The translations under genes and the position numbers were made by a program. Source: Filosporella fistucella (Eukaryota > Ascomycota > Leotiomycetes > Helotiales). Taken from it: a stretch of 64,000 nucleotides of DNA. Positions 33,641 to 45,417 of this stretch are shown here, piece after piece. Under the pieces are notes generated by a model that saw nothing but the letters and a program-made list of their open reading frames with translations, was not told where the DNA came from and ran no database searches. Location: NCBI GenBank assembly GCA_030077755.1, contig JAQJZZ010000018.1, positions 806,001 through 870,000 of the forward strand, given 5' to 3'. Positions within the stretch are counted from its first letter, which is position 1. Each line of letters begins with the position of its first letter.

Positions 33641-35257
33641 ATGTCGGATTCTCCCCCTAGAAGAGCTGCCAAACGTCAATGTCGTCGTCAGGACCCTTTC
33701 AAAATTGTGAGATTTGACGCAGCGGGGTCAGGATCTTCTGCCACAAATAAGCGGACGACGACAACGACGACAACGACAACAACCCTCACGAACGAAACTG
33801 CGAAAGTTGAACAAATTCTCCGACCACGCCAAATCAAGACTCGCTCCGGATGCGAGCCCTGCAAGAAACGTCATGTCAAATGCGACGAAACCCAGCCTGT
33901 GTGTCTGCGCTGCCAGAAAGGCAATATCACCTGCACAGGCATCTTCAAGCTCGATACATGGCAGATCGAGCGTCCGTGGTTAGACACCACGCAACAACGA
34001 TCACTACCTCTTGAATCGTTTCCAACGGACCATGGGACCCAAGGAGTGGTATCTCGGAGGGATTCTCGTCTGGCCAAGACTCTCGAGAATGGCCTATTGC
34101 GTCACTGGTTTGACCAAGCCTTCACATTCATGGGCATTGTACCACAATCCCGCAACCCACTATCTTATACAATATCCCCCTATATCCATCAATCTAGAGC
34201 TCTACGCCATAGCATTCAATTCATCAGCCAGGCACACCTCGGTCACTTCTCGGAAGCGCAACTCGCTGGCGTCCTGGACGAACGCTCTCGTGCTCTTGCC
34301 TCACTGCGCTTAGAAATCGACAAAACTGTCACTACTAACGATTCGGGTAGATTGCGTCAACGCTGTCTTCAGACCACTCTTCTCTCATCTTTGATGTTGG
34401 GGATTACCTCGGGCTGGGTGGACAAGGAGATGAGCGGGCTTCACTTCCTCACTGGCGCTAGGAACATAGTGCCTCTCCTCCTGGACACCGGCCAAGTACA
34501 GGATCTAGTCTCGCAGTATGTACTGGGACTTTATCTATACTGGGAGGGGGTATCGTCGCACATTGAGCCTGGCGAGGCTCCAGCCACCTTGAGTCTGCAG
34601 CTTCAACAACAGCAAGATCGGCTAAGGCAGCTTTCATTTCTACGGAAGATTTCCACAGAAATCTCGGGTCACTACATCCATCCAGTGACAGGACTTGCTA
34701 CAGGTGTCTTTCCGCTCATGGCAGCCGCGGGGCGGTATTATCGCAATATTGTCGACAGATACCCTGAAGACCCTGCATATGTTGAGTATCTACAAGTGGA
34801 ACTAGACAATTGGACACCAAATCTTCCCCCAGATTTCTCGGAAGATAGTCAGAAAATGCTATATCTAGCCGAGGCATACCGTTCGGTGGCTATCTTGTTG
34901 CTCCACCAAGCGCAGTCCTTCTCTCGGATTGAGAGCGATCCAGTCCGAGAAGAGGGGATCCAGATTGCAATAGCTAAGGTCATGCATGTCCTTGGAATGG
35001 TCTCACCAGGTGATCCACTTCTCGCTTCAGTTGGCCCCCTCTTTCTTATCGCCGGCTCTGAACTGAGGGAGGACGAGGTGGAAGCAAGAGACCTAGTGCG
35101 TCAGGTCGCCATCGAAGTCACGAAATACACCCGGGTAGTCGCTTTTGCTTCGGCGTTTGAATTGGTGCAGGATGTGTGGGTACAACGAAGTAGAGGTCAA
35201 CATATCACGTGGTTGGAGGCTATGCTTCATAACGGCCGCTGTGTGAGTATTGCTTGA
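33641..35257 (+). CDS. Zn2Cys6 fungal transcription factor, single exon
   Basis: 538 aa. A basic N-terminus (PPRRAAKRQCRRQ) and a ten-Thr run precede the binuclear zinc cluster, C71-x2-C74-x6-C81-x6-C88-x2-C91-x6-C98, a canonical C6 pattern (CEPCKKRHVKC). The rest resembles the fungal-specific regulatory middle domain (Fungal_trans_2 type) with many helices. It would bind CGG-type half-sites in the nucleus and is the likely pathway regulator of the flanking catabolic genes, because it sits in the middle of that block. Lack of introns is usual for the group. Confidence 0.93.
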   Translation: MSDSPPRRAAKRQCRRQDPFKIVRFDAAGSGSSATNKRTTTTTTTTTTLTNETAKVEQILRPRQIKTRSGCEPCKKRHVKCDETQPVCLRCQKGNITCTGIFKLDTWQIERPWLDTTQQRSLPLESFPTDHGTQGVVSRRDSRLAKTLENGLLRHWFDQAFTFMGIVPQSRNPLSYTISPYIHQSRALRHSIQFISQAHLGHFSEAQLAGVLDERSRALASLRLEIDKTVTTNDSGRLRQRCLQTTLLSSLMLGITSGWVDKEMSGLHFLTGARNIVPLLLDTGQVQDLVSQYVLGLYLYWEGVSSHIEPGEAPATLSLQLQQQQDRLRQLSFLRKISTEISGHYIHPVTGLATGVFPLMAAAGRYYRNIVDRYPEDPAYVEYLQVELDNWTPNLPPDFSEDSQKMLYLAEAYRSVAILLLHQAQSFSRIESDPVREEGIQIAIAKVMHVLGMVSPGDPLLASVGPLFLIAGSELREDEVEARDLVRQVAIEVTKYTRVVAFASAFELVQDVWVQRSRGQHITWLEAMLHNGRCVSIA

Positions 35258-36024
35258 AGAATGTGCCATTGTTCTCCATGTGTTTCATAACACACTTGAT
35301 AAAATTGTCTCTAATCTCGATTACTCCCACTGTAGTCGGAGGCCATTGTGATATCAGACAAATAAATTTATTCTCCCGTTCATAAGTCGAAAGTTTCCGA
35401 ACTTGTAGTTCTTGATCCTAACCTTGATTTATCTACAATCTGCAATCAGAAGATGCAACTCAATTTACCTGTCTACCTTGGACAAACATATTAATCGATA
35501 TAGTGAAGGCAAGGGCTGTGCTATGAAATATTACTCCATCATTTTTCAAGTTTAGTACCCTGAATTTCCTAATCCGGCCAAAGTGCGAAATGGCTCCACT
35601 TATCACCTGTCCCGCACTTTCGGTGCTTCGGTTATACTTAATCAAATTAGTTTGTCCAGTGTGTACAATTAAGGTTTTGAGCTAAGTGGTATGATGGATG
35701 CATGATCGGTGCACTAAAATGATAGTTGGGGAATCTAATTGCTGTCAGGGTTTCTATTAGAGTCGCCCCTGCCTGCGACGAATACTCCCCGTGAAGAATT
35801 CCTGATTAATTGTCATGTTTTGACTACACCGCAGCTATTCATGGTTTTGGTCTGGCTTGAATGTGTTTGGATGGCACTTACTTCATCACGAAAGCTGAGA
35901 TCTTTGATAATGGAAACATCGATACAGAATAAATATCTTAACTATGCTATATTTCTGCATTCCTGGGCCCTTTCGGGCGGGAAAATATCACCTCGTTGCT
36001 CATTATAAGTCTGATTCGTAAGAA
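35258..36024. other. Intergenic between convergent genes
   Basis: No gene seen. A 61-codon (-) and an 89-codon (+) frame overlap low-complexity AT-rich sequence without features. Confidence 0.5.
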
Positions 36025-36861
36025 TCAGGCTGATGTCAAGCGCTGCACAATAAATGTTTCTTCCTCGATCTTTTGGGCTTGGTCAAAGTCGGCACCGATA
36101 TTGAAGACCCTCAGGTCGTCATAATGCCTGCCAATAAGATATGGTAGATAAGCTTCGCCAATACCAAGTGGCTTCTCATCAATAACCGTATAATCAGTAA
36201 CTCCGCTGACATAGGTAAACTCGCCAATAGACTTGAGAGGAATCTCGTGCAAAGGATCACTTCTCGTACCGCGCATGACCAGAGTGCCTTTTCCTTTGGC
36301 ACGTTTCGTATTTTGATCTACGATTTTGAGCGTGACGAGGCGAGGATCATCATGGAGACCTATTCCTGTTGAAGATGGATATGCTTTGATCTCGTAACCC
36401 AAGCACTCCTCAACATTTGGTGGCAGGTCTTTTCCAAACTCGGCGTTCATCTCAACCAGACGGATGCCTTTGCGTTCACCGTAACCGAATCTTCGAGTGC
36501 CACTGCGATACAATTGACTCGTGCCAGTCTTCTTCACTTCGCCCCAGATCTCACGACCCCAGGTGACGGGCATGTCACCACTGACAATGAGAGTGAGAAT
36601 GTATTTCCCTTCCACGCCCATGTGGAGAGCTTGTAGAGATACCATGGTACACTCGAATTCGCCACAGAGTTTGCTCTGCCAGGTCGAGATGGCTACACTG
36701 CCGGTAGACTTGTTGGTGGGCTCTAACCCAGGCGGCAGCACACTCGCTACAAATTCAGGTGTTGTCTCGAAGTCTACGCTGATGACTTCTTGGGAGAAAC
36801 CCGGACGGTTCGAAAAGGCTTGGAAAGCTGCGACTTGCTCATTTGATGCGACGAACGGCAT
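36025..36861 (-). CDS. Acetoacetate decarboxylase-like protein
   Basis: 278 aa, single exon. It matches the ADC family: GREIWGEVKK places two adjacent lysines at 110-111, where the ADC Schiff-base lysine and its neighbour sit, followed by a beta-rich C-terminal half. True ADC decarboxylates a beta-keto acid through an imine. Fungal members are often of unknown substrate and sometimes act in secondary metabolism. The N-terminus (ISVDFETTPEFVASVLPPGL) is the standard ADC start. Next to an N-demethylase-like gene and a permease, it may act on a beta-keto intermediate of an amine pathway (inference). Confidence 0.85.
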   Translation of the reverse strand: MPFVASNEQVAAFQAFSNRPGFSQEVISVDFETTPEFVASVLPPGLEPTNKSTGSVAISTWQSKLCGEFECTMVSLQALHMGVEGKYILTLIVSGDMPVTWGREIWGEVKKTGTSQLYRSGTRRFGYGERKGIRLVEMNAEFGKDLPPNVEECLGYEIKAYPSSTGIGLHDDPRLVTLKIVDQNTKRAKGKGTLVMRGTRSDPLHEIPLKSIGEFTYVSGVTDYTVIDEKPLGIGEAYLPYLIGRHYDDLRVFNIGADFDQAQKIEEETFIVQRLTSA

Positions 36862-37972
36862 GATGGAGAATGATCTTGTAGCTGGGGAATATGGATGTCG
36901 AGTAGAAAGTAAGATAGTTGCGGCCAGACTTGAAAAAACGAATTGCGCAGAGGGGAGGGATGTGGAAGTCTCGGAGTAAATAACTATCCAGACGTGAAAT
37001 TAGAAGTGAACGAGTAATCAAATGGAGAGGCTATCAGGCCAGTTAGTGGAAAGGGACGCAGGTTTTATCTCTTCATTGTCGCCATTTCTGCTCATTATCA
37101 CCACGAGCCGTGCATCCACCTGCCATTTCTGAGACTGTAGCGGTAGCCTCGAGAGTAAATTGCTAGAAGTAGAAGAGGTGCGATTCTTGGATAAAGATCT
37201 GTTTCCGCCCAAGATCTGCCCCGAGTATGCAGCGGCCTAATTAATTGAATGCAAGTAGTTATCCGTTGTACAGTTTTCTAAGAAATAGCTCACGGTCACG
37301 TAATGCATAGCTTATCAATTCTCGCCTACGCTGGTATCTGTGAATGGTGAAAATCCCCACGAAATATGTCTTCTCCCCACTCTCCGCCTTTCATAGACGT
37401 AAGATACCCCTCACGCTACCGAGTCATGTACCTGTCTACTTATGTCTTATTGACAGCCTTTGGTGCCGGATAGTCGTACTTTGACTCAAATAGGCAAATA
37501 TCTAGATGATATTATGAGTTAAAACTTGCTACTATCAAACACCACATCATGACCCTAGTGAAACATCGGGAAGCTTTCGCAGGAACGATAATTATGCTCC
37601 ATTTACCCCTTGGTGCTTCAGGGATACCAAACTTCTCAGAGATACACGGTCTAGAATTATTGTATCGAGCTACTTCTGCTTTTTGTTGGACAACAAATTA
37701 ATACCTTTAGGGCTCAGGAGCTCGCTCAACATGTAGTCCCGATCATTCCCTCTCCTGAGGACTCTCCCCGGGATATTGGCAATATAGAGCTGAACAATAC
37801 GAACTATTTCGGAACGAACTCGTGATAGTCATTAGGTAGATATGTGCGTTCAATGTCTGACTATTCATCCAAGCACTAGCGCTAGTAGAGTTTCTATACT
37901 ATTTTGATCACATGCTTGTATGATGCAAGACGTAACAAATGTAGAATTCTAGGTGGCATTTTCCCGCTCAAT
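36862..37972. other. Intergenic
   Basis: No gene identified. The region immediately left of 37000 is the promoter of the minus-strand decarboxylase. Confidence 0.5.
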
Positions 37973-39379
37973 TCATTCCAAACCCATCTCCCTTTTGCCA
38001 GAAAGCAAGAATTCCTTTACTGATCGGCTCCAATTGGGTGCTCTTTTATAGAAGTACATTGCGGGCGAGCTCCCTTGCTGGAGTCCATCAATTGCAGCAG
38101 CAAGAGCAGGGCCATTACCTTCCTGCTTGATATCTTTGAGGGGGTACATGTAAGTGCGTATTGTTAGAATCAAATCATTGGATCCTTCCAAACGATGGAG
38201 GACTTGTCTTTCACATCGTAGGCAAGCCTGGAATATCATGAGTGAGCTGAAGTCCTGTATTGTTGCCATCATCTCTTTTGCTCTCGGGAGAAAAGGTCAC
38301 AAACCTTGTCAAAATCGACTTCTTCCTCTTCAATAGTCTCTCCTTCGTAAAGATGGACATTAGATACTGAAAAAAGATTTCCAGTTGTCGATATCGACCA
38401 CTAACCGCAACGTTAGCAAGTATTCCCTTGAAGAGTCGTGGATTGTTCTTGATGACTCACATTGTGTCTTTTCACAGTCTGGCCAGGCTCAATTCTACTC
38501 AGGTATCGATTCATGCTCTTCTTGAGCTTCGGTTCATAATCTGGCACCGGAACATGAATCTGTGACATGCTCTTGCCAAGTTTCTTCGCCCAGTCGAATC
38601 CATTTGGGAAGCAAGCCATATAAGCAGCCAGCATGAACTCTCCACTTGCTTCATCAGGTTGCAAAATCAGGAAATCTTCTTCGATCTGTTCGCCCAACTC
38701 TTCTAAGAGATCTTCAGCAGTGGCAGTCGGCTTCAGTGGTATCCTACTCCCGGTCACCCGGTTCAGGAGATGTGAGCTCTCGAGTATCCGAAACATCTGT
38801 GGATATCTTTTTGGGAGGTAGTGGTTTACCAAGAAGCTATACAGTGCTCGTATAGTGCAGTCCGTCGTAGGAAGTGCGCGGAGGACATGAACTCTGTTTG
38901 ACTTTATAAGGCTGTGCCGTTCCTCAATACGAGATAAGTAGTGCTTGTCGATCTGTATCCAGTCGCTCGTTGGTAATCTCTCAATTCCTAAACCACTGGC
39001 GATAAGCAGAGTTACCTTGAAGCAGCAATGCATAATAACTATGAACAGACAACTATCATAGCATAGGAAACAAAGACCTACCCATTGTGATATGATATTG
39101 CGGTTTGAAAGTACGCAGCATTAAAGGTTCCGCGATGGACCACTCAAAATCTTCCAGAGGAATTATCTCCGTGTCGGCAAATCTAGCAAGGCTTCGTGCC
39201 ACTTTGATATCCGTTGAAGCTTTTGACATTTGCGGTAGCCGCAGGTGTGCTTCAGCATGACAGAATCTCCATCCTCGCCAGCGTAAGGCAAAAGTTACTG
39301 CAAACGCCAGAAAAGCAAGGAACGAGAGAGCAAATATTGTATTCATGGAAACTGGAAATTTTGTCGCTTTCTGTACCAT
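37973..39379 (-). CDS. Heme-dependent oxidative N-demethylase-like protein (DUF3445), four exons
   Basis: Exons 39379-39082, 38987-38461, 38400-38305 and 38227-37973 give 1176 nt (391 aa). Intron 2 has a perfect branch point TGCTAAC, and its splicing restores the family sequence VKRHN-WSISTTGNLF. Family hallmarks include SDWIQIDKHYLSRIEERHSL, ALPTTDCTIRALY, EEDFLILQPD, ACFPNGFDWAKKLGKS, IHVPVPDYEPKL and LRCERQVLHRL. The N-terminus has a membrane anchor (FALSFLAFLAFAVTFAL). The family's characterised bacterial member uses a PAS-like heme centre to remove N-methyl groups oxidatively from methylamines, releasing formaldehyde. Membrane anchoring suggests the ER for this fungal version. Confidence 0.85.
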
Positions 39380-40366
39380 TTTCGTGAATTTGGTAAATTT
39401 ATTGATATCTGTTGTCGGGTAGCAAGACACACGAATGAACATGCAATGAACTTTAATCGGTTGAGAGCTGCACAACGGTATGAGAGGTACTTATGTAATA
39501 GGCTCAGTTACTTTTCGGTTTTCACACAAGGAAGTTGAGTAGTAAGTACTTCCAACGGGGTAGTTGCTAAGCAGGACTTGCAAATAGTCTTAACTTCTTC
39601 GGGAATAATTGCTGAATCTTTAAGACACAGTTTTTTAACATTCTTAGATTTGATGGTGATTTATTATAATACAAATAATATAAAATCAACATTATAGCTT
39701 TCTCTGAAGAGAAAAGGGATAGACTAGAATCTAAAAGAATTGAATCTCTGTATGGCTCAGTGAATTGACCCGAATAAAGACCCAGGTTGCCCGGCAAGTA
39801 GATGCGCTAGAGAGCGTGGGTGAAAATGGTTGAAAATTACCAGATCCGGCCTTAGTCCGAACCTTAGCGACGGCGATTCCCTGTACTTTTCTGCCGCTCC
39901 ACTTCTATTACTATCTTGGTTGATTGTCCGCCCAGACATAATCTGTACTGGCCACTGTCTCTCCTTGGTCGGCTAGATGGCGAGGGCTGAATAGTCTGAA
40001 GGCGCCTTGTTGAGGTGGTCCAAGCTGGTGACTTGACTCCTCTTTCTCTGATTGCCACGATTACAGGATCTGTCCTTGAACCAATTCACCCCCATAACGA
40101 TCATGAGCGAAATGGTTGGTAGGTTGCCTTGCCCGATTGATTTTGATAGATATAAGGTATCTTGAAAGACACTCCTGTGCTTCACGTCACGGTTAACTTA
40201 TCACTGCTGTTTTTTCTTCGCGATTTATTGAGCTTTCTTCTTGAGCTAAAAAGTCTATACTCAACATCATCCACAACTCCTACTACTTCAGATTTCCTCC
40301 TCAATCATCAATTTATCTGTACTTCACTGGCCTACCTCTCACACAACAACGGATCTACGAACTATC
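39380..40366. promoter_or_regulatory. Divergent promoter region of demethylase and permease genes
   Basis: About 1 kb separates the two divergent ATGs. No gene is supported inside; a 70-codon and a 64-codon minus frame are random-looking. A common control region for uptake and first oxidation would fit the arrangement. Confidence 0.45.
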
Positions 40367-42046
40367 ATGGCTTCTTCGGTTGTGGCAACATCTCATGTGA
40401 TGGAGAACAAGTCGCAAGACTACCAACATGTGGACGAAGAGAAGAAGGACGATAAAACAAGTAACGTCCTACTCGAACTTGGGGGAACTACTACAAATGC
40501 TTCCATCTCGGTAGCAACTTTTGAAGAACAGAATTTCAGTTTCTTAAGTGTCCTCGGAATTGGATACTCGGTCACAAACAGCGCAATGGCTATTCTAGCC
40601 TCTCTTGCTACCGCCATTGGGAGTGGAGGACCTGTCTCCTTGATCTGGGGCCAGATCTGGATCTTCTTTATTGCTCTCTGTTTCGCAGTCACACTGGGAG
40701 AATTCTCGTCAGCCATGCCAAACGCTGCAGGCCAGTCCTACTGGGTAGGACGTCTTGCTCCAAATCCAATCCGTCGATTGTTAGCTTTCAATACGGGATT
40801 CCTGGCTTGGGCATCCTCAATCTGTATTGTTGCATCCGGGACCCTATTGCTGCCACAAATGGCAATCGGAATCTATATGCTCGACAGACCAGATTTTGTT
40901 TATCGCCCTTGGATGGGTCTTGTCGGATTCCAGCTTACCAACTTTTCCATATTCTTCCTCAATACCATTTCACGCTTCTTGCCTACCATTAGCCGTGCTA
41001 GCATGCTCTGGTCTTTTACGTCCCTGGTCGTCATATTCATTAGTATATTAGCAGCTTCTCCCTCTAAGCAGCCGGCCACTTTTGTTTTCACCAACTTCAC
41101 CAACCTCTCAGGGGTACGCAGCCTTCTCTTTTTTCCTCCTCCCAGATTCTGCTGCAAATGAGCATCCGAGCAAGTTTCAGCCCATCCGTCTCATAAATTG
41201 TTAACAAATTGTGGTGCTAATTCGCTGCAGTGGACCGATCCTGTAGCATTTATGACTGGCATCATTGGCGTCAATTGGGGCTATTCATGTCTCGATGCCT
41301 GCTGTCATATCGCCGAAGAAGTGCCACATCCCGAGCGCAATATTCCCAGAGTTCTCCTTACCACAGTTGTAGTCGGTTTTCTGACTGCATTTCCCTTGAC
41401 CATCGCAATTCTATTCAGCATGGGAGATATCATCGAAGTCATCACAACTCGTACGATGGTTCCTGGTCTACAATTATTCTTGCAGGTCTTCAAGGGTAAT
41501 ACTGGTGCCGCTACTGCTCTCCAAAGCCTCGTTATCGTTGTGTTCGCAGGATCGATCTTCGGCGCTCACACCTGGCAATCGCGACTTTGCTGGACATTCG
41601 CTCGCCAAGGAGGACTTCCATTTCAAAAGCATCTCGGTAGCATTGCCCCTCGACCATTTGGCGTCCCCATTGCTGCGCATATACTATCCTGTTGCATGGT
41701 CTCAATCCTCGGTTTTCTATATCTTGGGTCTACAACTGCGTTCAATGCCTTTGTTGGCGCGGCACTTCACTTGCAAAACTTGTCCTATTCTATATGTGTT
41801 GTGTGTCTCTTTATTCATGGTCGGTCTAGATTGGCTCATGGGCCATTCTGGTTTCCAAGGCTTGGCCCTATCTGTCAATGTGTTGTTGTACTCTGGACAT
41901 TGTACTCGCTTGTCATGTACTCCTTTCCCCCAGCATACCCGACTACATTGACTACTATGAATTACGCTTCCGTGGTATTGGTTGCAATTATTGTTTTGAT
42001 CAACATAGGGTGGGTGTCTTATGGCCGGAAATCATTCATTTGTTAA
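40367..42046 (+). CDS. Amino acid / choline / GABA-type permease (APC superfamily)
   Basis: Exons 40367-41113 and 41231-42046 encode 520 aa. After a charged N-terminus come about 12 hydrophobic helices. The GIGYSVTNSAMAILASLATA segment of helix 1, SYWVGRLAPN, SCLDACCHIAEEVPHPERNI and FARQGGLPF are typical of fungal choline, GABA and amino acid transporters (UGA4/HNM1-like group). It should import an amine-bearing solute by proton symport at the plasma membrane. Its intron is 117 nt, longer than most here. Position next to the demethylase-like gene suggests it supplies the substrate. Confidence 0.92.
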
Positions 42047-42221
42047 GGGGTCGATTGCGAAATTTGGAAATGTAGTCTCCACACGAGCTTGATATTTATT
42101 GTATTCCTTTTGTACGTGTGTTGCAATACAATTTTGGTGAAATACATTAACTCCTTATATTTCATCCACCCTTCAATACATTCATCACTCTGAAGCAGTA
42201 TGGATTACCTAGCTGGATGCT

Positions 42222-43142
42222 TTAGGCTGTCATATAACCACCATCTACAGGCAAGGCAACTCCCGTGATCCACGAAGCTTCGTCGCCAGCAAGAAAGACT
42301 GCCACCTTCGCTATATCCTCTGGACAACCAAGTGTGCCCCAAGGATGCAATGAGACGGCCGCTACAGCTTGTTGCTCGTCTGCATACAACTTACTGTCCA
42401 TGCCTGTTTTGACAACTTTGTACCATCAGTTCAACTGGCCAGTTGAGAAGGTGATAAGTGATCTGGAACTTACAGCCAGGACAAATGACATTGCAGTGTA
42501 TTTTTGATGGGCCGTATTCTCGAGCAATACATTTAGTCATATGGACTACTGCTGCTTTACTCGCACAGTATGATACTGACACAATGTCAACATCTGAATC
42601 ATCTACGATAGTGTTGGTGAGACATATGGGGACTTACTATGGCCTAATTCAGATTGCAACCCGTACACCGATGCGATATTGATAATCCATCCTCGGTGAT
42701 TCGGCACTAAAGGTTCCTGCTTCAAAAATTGGCGGATGGCGTACTTGCTTCCCAGCATGACGGATCGGGCGTTGACTGCCAGCGTCTTATCAAACGTACT
42801 TTCATCAGTCTCATGAACATACTTGGGGCCAAGCTGTGATTCCAAAGAAATTCCTGCGTTATTGACCAACACATCTATCCGGCCATATAACAAGACCGTT
42901 TTGGCTACCAACGCCTGAATACTCTCAGAGTCAGACACATCGGTGAGAATAAAAGCGACATTGTCGTTTCCCATGCTCTTGATAACTTCAACTGTAGTGC
43001 GAAGATCACCCTCCGGAGCTCCTGCGCTCATGTCAGCAACAATGACCTTCCATTGTTGTTTTGCAAACGCAATGGAGATGGCGCGGCCGAGTCCGGATGA
43101 GCCACCGGTCACAACGGCCACTTTAGTATTTGGACCGGACAT
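42222..43142 (-). CDS. Short-chain dehydrogenase/reductase, three exons
   Basis: Exons 43142-42638, 42575-42474 and 42403-42222 encode 262 aa. The classical SDR signature is complete: TGGSSGLG at 12-19 (nucleotide binding), NNAG, and the catalytic Tyr171-x3-Lys175 (SYCASK, completed across the first intron). The C-terminal VDGGYMTA is also standard. It oxidises or reduces an alcohol or ketone using NAD(P)H. Cofactor preference cannot be judged with confidence. It is divergent from the second SDR and both lie between permease and cupin genes. Confidence 0.93.
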
Positions 43143-43599
43143 TGGAGGGATTTTTGGTCTTTGCGATTGGTGATTTCAGAATTTGATAGCGAAATAAAAG
43201 ATAACGAAAAAAGAGTGCATCGATTTTTGACTTATACGTTAGCCGTGCCGTTTTGAATTACAAGTGCACAACTAGAAGGAAATATTTAATCTCCCCCCGG
43301 ACTTGAGCCGAATTAGGAAATTATCGAAAATTGATCAGTTACGTAAATCATGTAAGAAACATTTCCCCTCACTTTGTACAATGCTCTCATAAGGCCCCGA
43401 GATATATTCGCTTCCAAGAACATGAAATAGCTCGGATATGTATCGGGCTCTCTTGTCCCCTTTTCATCTTCTCTGCTCCATTTTTCTCACCCGCATAGGT
43501 GTTGCTCATATTCTTTACAATCACAGGCTACTCATACAGGTATAGGCTCTGCGGCTAATCATTACAATCATCAACTTCTCCTACCAAGCCTCCTCTATC
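43143..43599. promoter_or_regulatory. Divergent promoter region of the two dehydrogenase genes
   Basis: About 457 bp lie between two divergent SDR genes, a layout that allows joint regulation. No gene is seen inside. Confidence 0.45.
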
Positions 43600-44418
43600 A
43601 TGGCTCGAGAATTCAATGACAAGATCGCCGTGGCGACAGGAGCGTCAGGAGGTATCGGCGGCGCATGTGCAAGATTGCTGGCATCCTACGGAGCATCCGT
43701 CATTCTGATGGATATTAGTGATTGTTCAGAGCAATCAACCACCCTGGAGAGAGAATTTCTGGTCGATTGCACAGCTATCACGCTGGATGTAACCGATCCT
43801 GAAGTTGTCCGCAATGCCTTTCAGAAGGTAAAGGCGTGGAAAGGTCGCCTTGACGATTGCGTGAATGCTGCTGGCATCTTCCCGGCTGGAAGTTCCATTG
43901 AATCTGAATCTATTGCCAACTGGGTGGCTGTGCTTGCAGTAAATCTTTCGGGCTGCTTCTACTGCATGCAGCAAGAGATTCAGATCCTCTCTCAACTCGG
44001 TGCAGGTGGATCCATTGTAAATATATCGTCGGATGCAGGTTCTGTTGCTTCAATTGGGTGTGCTGCCTACGTCGCCTCGAAACATGGCCTCAACGGTCTC
44101 ACTAAGACGGCAGCAATAGAAAATGCAAAGAGTGGAATCAGGGTCAATGCAGTGGCTCCAGGGAATGTCGAGACGCCCATGATCGCGCAGTTTGGCAGCT
44201 ACGCAGATATTGCACGAAGAACCCAGCCTACTGGAAGATGTGGTCGGCCAGAAGAGATCGCAGAGCTGGTATGTTTCTTGCTCTCTGACAGAGCTACTTT
44301 CATGACCGGATCCATTGTCGCCATCGATGGAGGCATATGCACGACTGGATTCTCGGGATATAATGACGGATTATACACAAAACAATCACATATTAGTACC
44401 ACTTGTATATCGAAATGA
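43600..44418 (+). CDS. Short-chain dehydrogenase/reductase, single exon
   Basis: 272 aa. SDR motifs are TGASGGIG at 13-20, NAAG near 89, and Tyr157-x3-Lys161 (YVASK). The PG motif (VAPGNVETPM) and C-terminal IDGG are also present. The last 25 residues (GFSGYNDGLYTKQSHISTT) extend past the usual end. It is not a recent duplicate of the neighbouring SDR, since the intron content and sequence differ strongly. It may catalyse another redox step in the same pathway. Confidence 0.92.
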   Translation: MAREFNDKIAVATGASGGIGGACARLLASYGASVILMDISDCSEQSTTLEREFLVDCTAITLDVTDPEVVRNAFQKVKAWKGRLDDCVNAAGIFPAGSSIESESIANWVAVLAVNLSGCFYCMQQEIQILSQLGAGGSIVNISSDAGSVASIGCAAYVASKHGLNGLTKTAAIENAKSGIRVNAVAPGNVETPMIAQFGSYADIARRTQPTGRCGRPEEIAELVCFLLSDRATFMTGSIVAIDGGICTTGFSGYNDGLYTKQSHISTTCISK

Positions 44419-45417
44419 TTTTTGTCAATTTATATCTCAACTCCAAAAGCATACGCTGAACATTTTGGCTAAGCACCAGATTTTGTAATTAGTATCAATC
44501 CCAGAGAGAAAGATTTCCTTGAACACTCTTGAACATTGAGATGGGAGTACGGAAGATTAGAAGTTGTCTCAATCCGCAATGTACTGGAGCTAGAATGCCA
44601 AAATTCGTACCAGATTCATCAATGTTACTACTTGATCATAGTTCTCAATACTCGGATTACCATCATCTCAATGCAACGGTGTCCCTTATCGAGATAAATG
44701 TATGGAAGTTGGGTATGATACGACACTCGAAAAGTCATATAAAAGAGTACTCTGAATATAAATCCAATATGCTCTGATCGCTGACCCACCAATAAAACTT
44801 CATCCTTATGTCACAGCTGGAAAGATTCACTACTCGCAATGTTCCATTTCCAAGTGACTAAGGAACCAAAAATGTGTATCCTTGAATGTCTTTGCCGTGG
44901 CAGCATTTAACCTCGCAATTAATCGTTGTGTCACCGGTGTGATTCATTCGAGACGTGACAATCTGAGACTATTTCAAAGTCCTCGCGGAGCATAATCCAA
45001 GCTGGCAATCTTGTGACCCACAATAAGTCGCGACCCCTGGGCCACCGCATCTCGTCCCGATTAGGAAATGCCGAAAGATTGCCGTCGCTGGCGAACAAAC
45101 ACATTTTTAAGGTACGTATCAAGCAAGTAGACAAACTCGGCATCGTAGAGTCCCTTTGGCTAGCGATTCCAGGTAGCGAAGTTAAGGTGAGGTCGGTCGG
45201 GAACACTCTATTTTCCGCATTGAGTCTAAGTGCGAGCTCCGACATAGGTATCGCTTGGAGTATACTGTCCGAAAAAGCTGCGTTTATTTTCTTCTTAAAT
45301 GGCACATTTTGATCCCAATTTCTATTTAACATTTCATCTCCTCTGGATTCCTGTATCATTCATTTCTTGTGATTTTCTATAACCACCAACACAGACAATC
45401 CGATCACCCCAATCACA
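44419..45417. other. Intergenic
   Basis: A 142-codon minus-strand frame at 44931-45359 (mirrored by a 99-codon plus frame) has no family features and overlaps the cupin promoter, so I do not call it. Otherwise nothing is seen. Confidence 0.45.

Noticed and set aside
44931..45359. 142-codon minus frame upstream of the cupin gene
   Set aside because: No family features and it overlaps the probable promoter and leader of the cupin gene.
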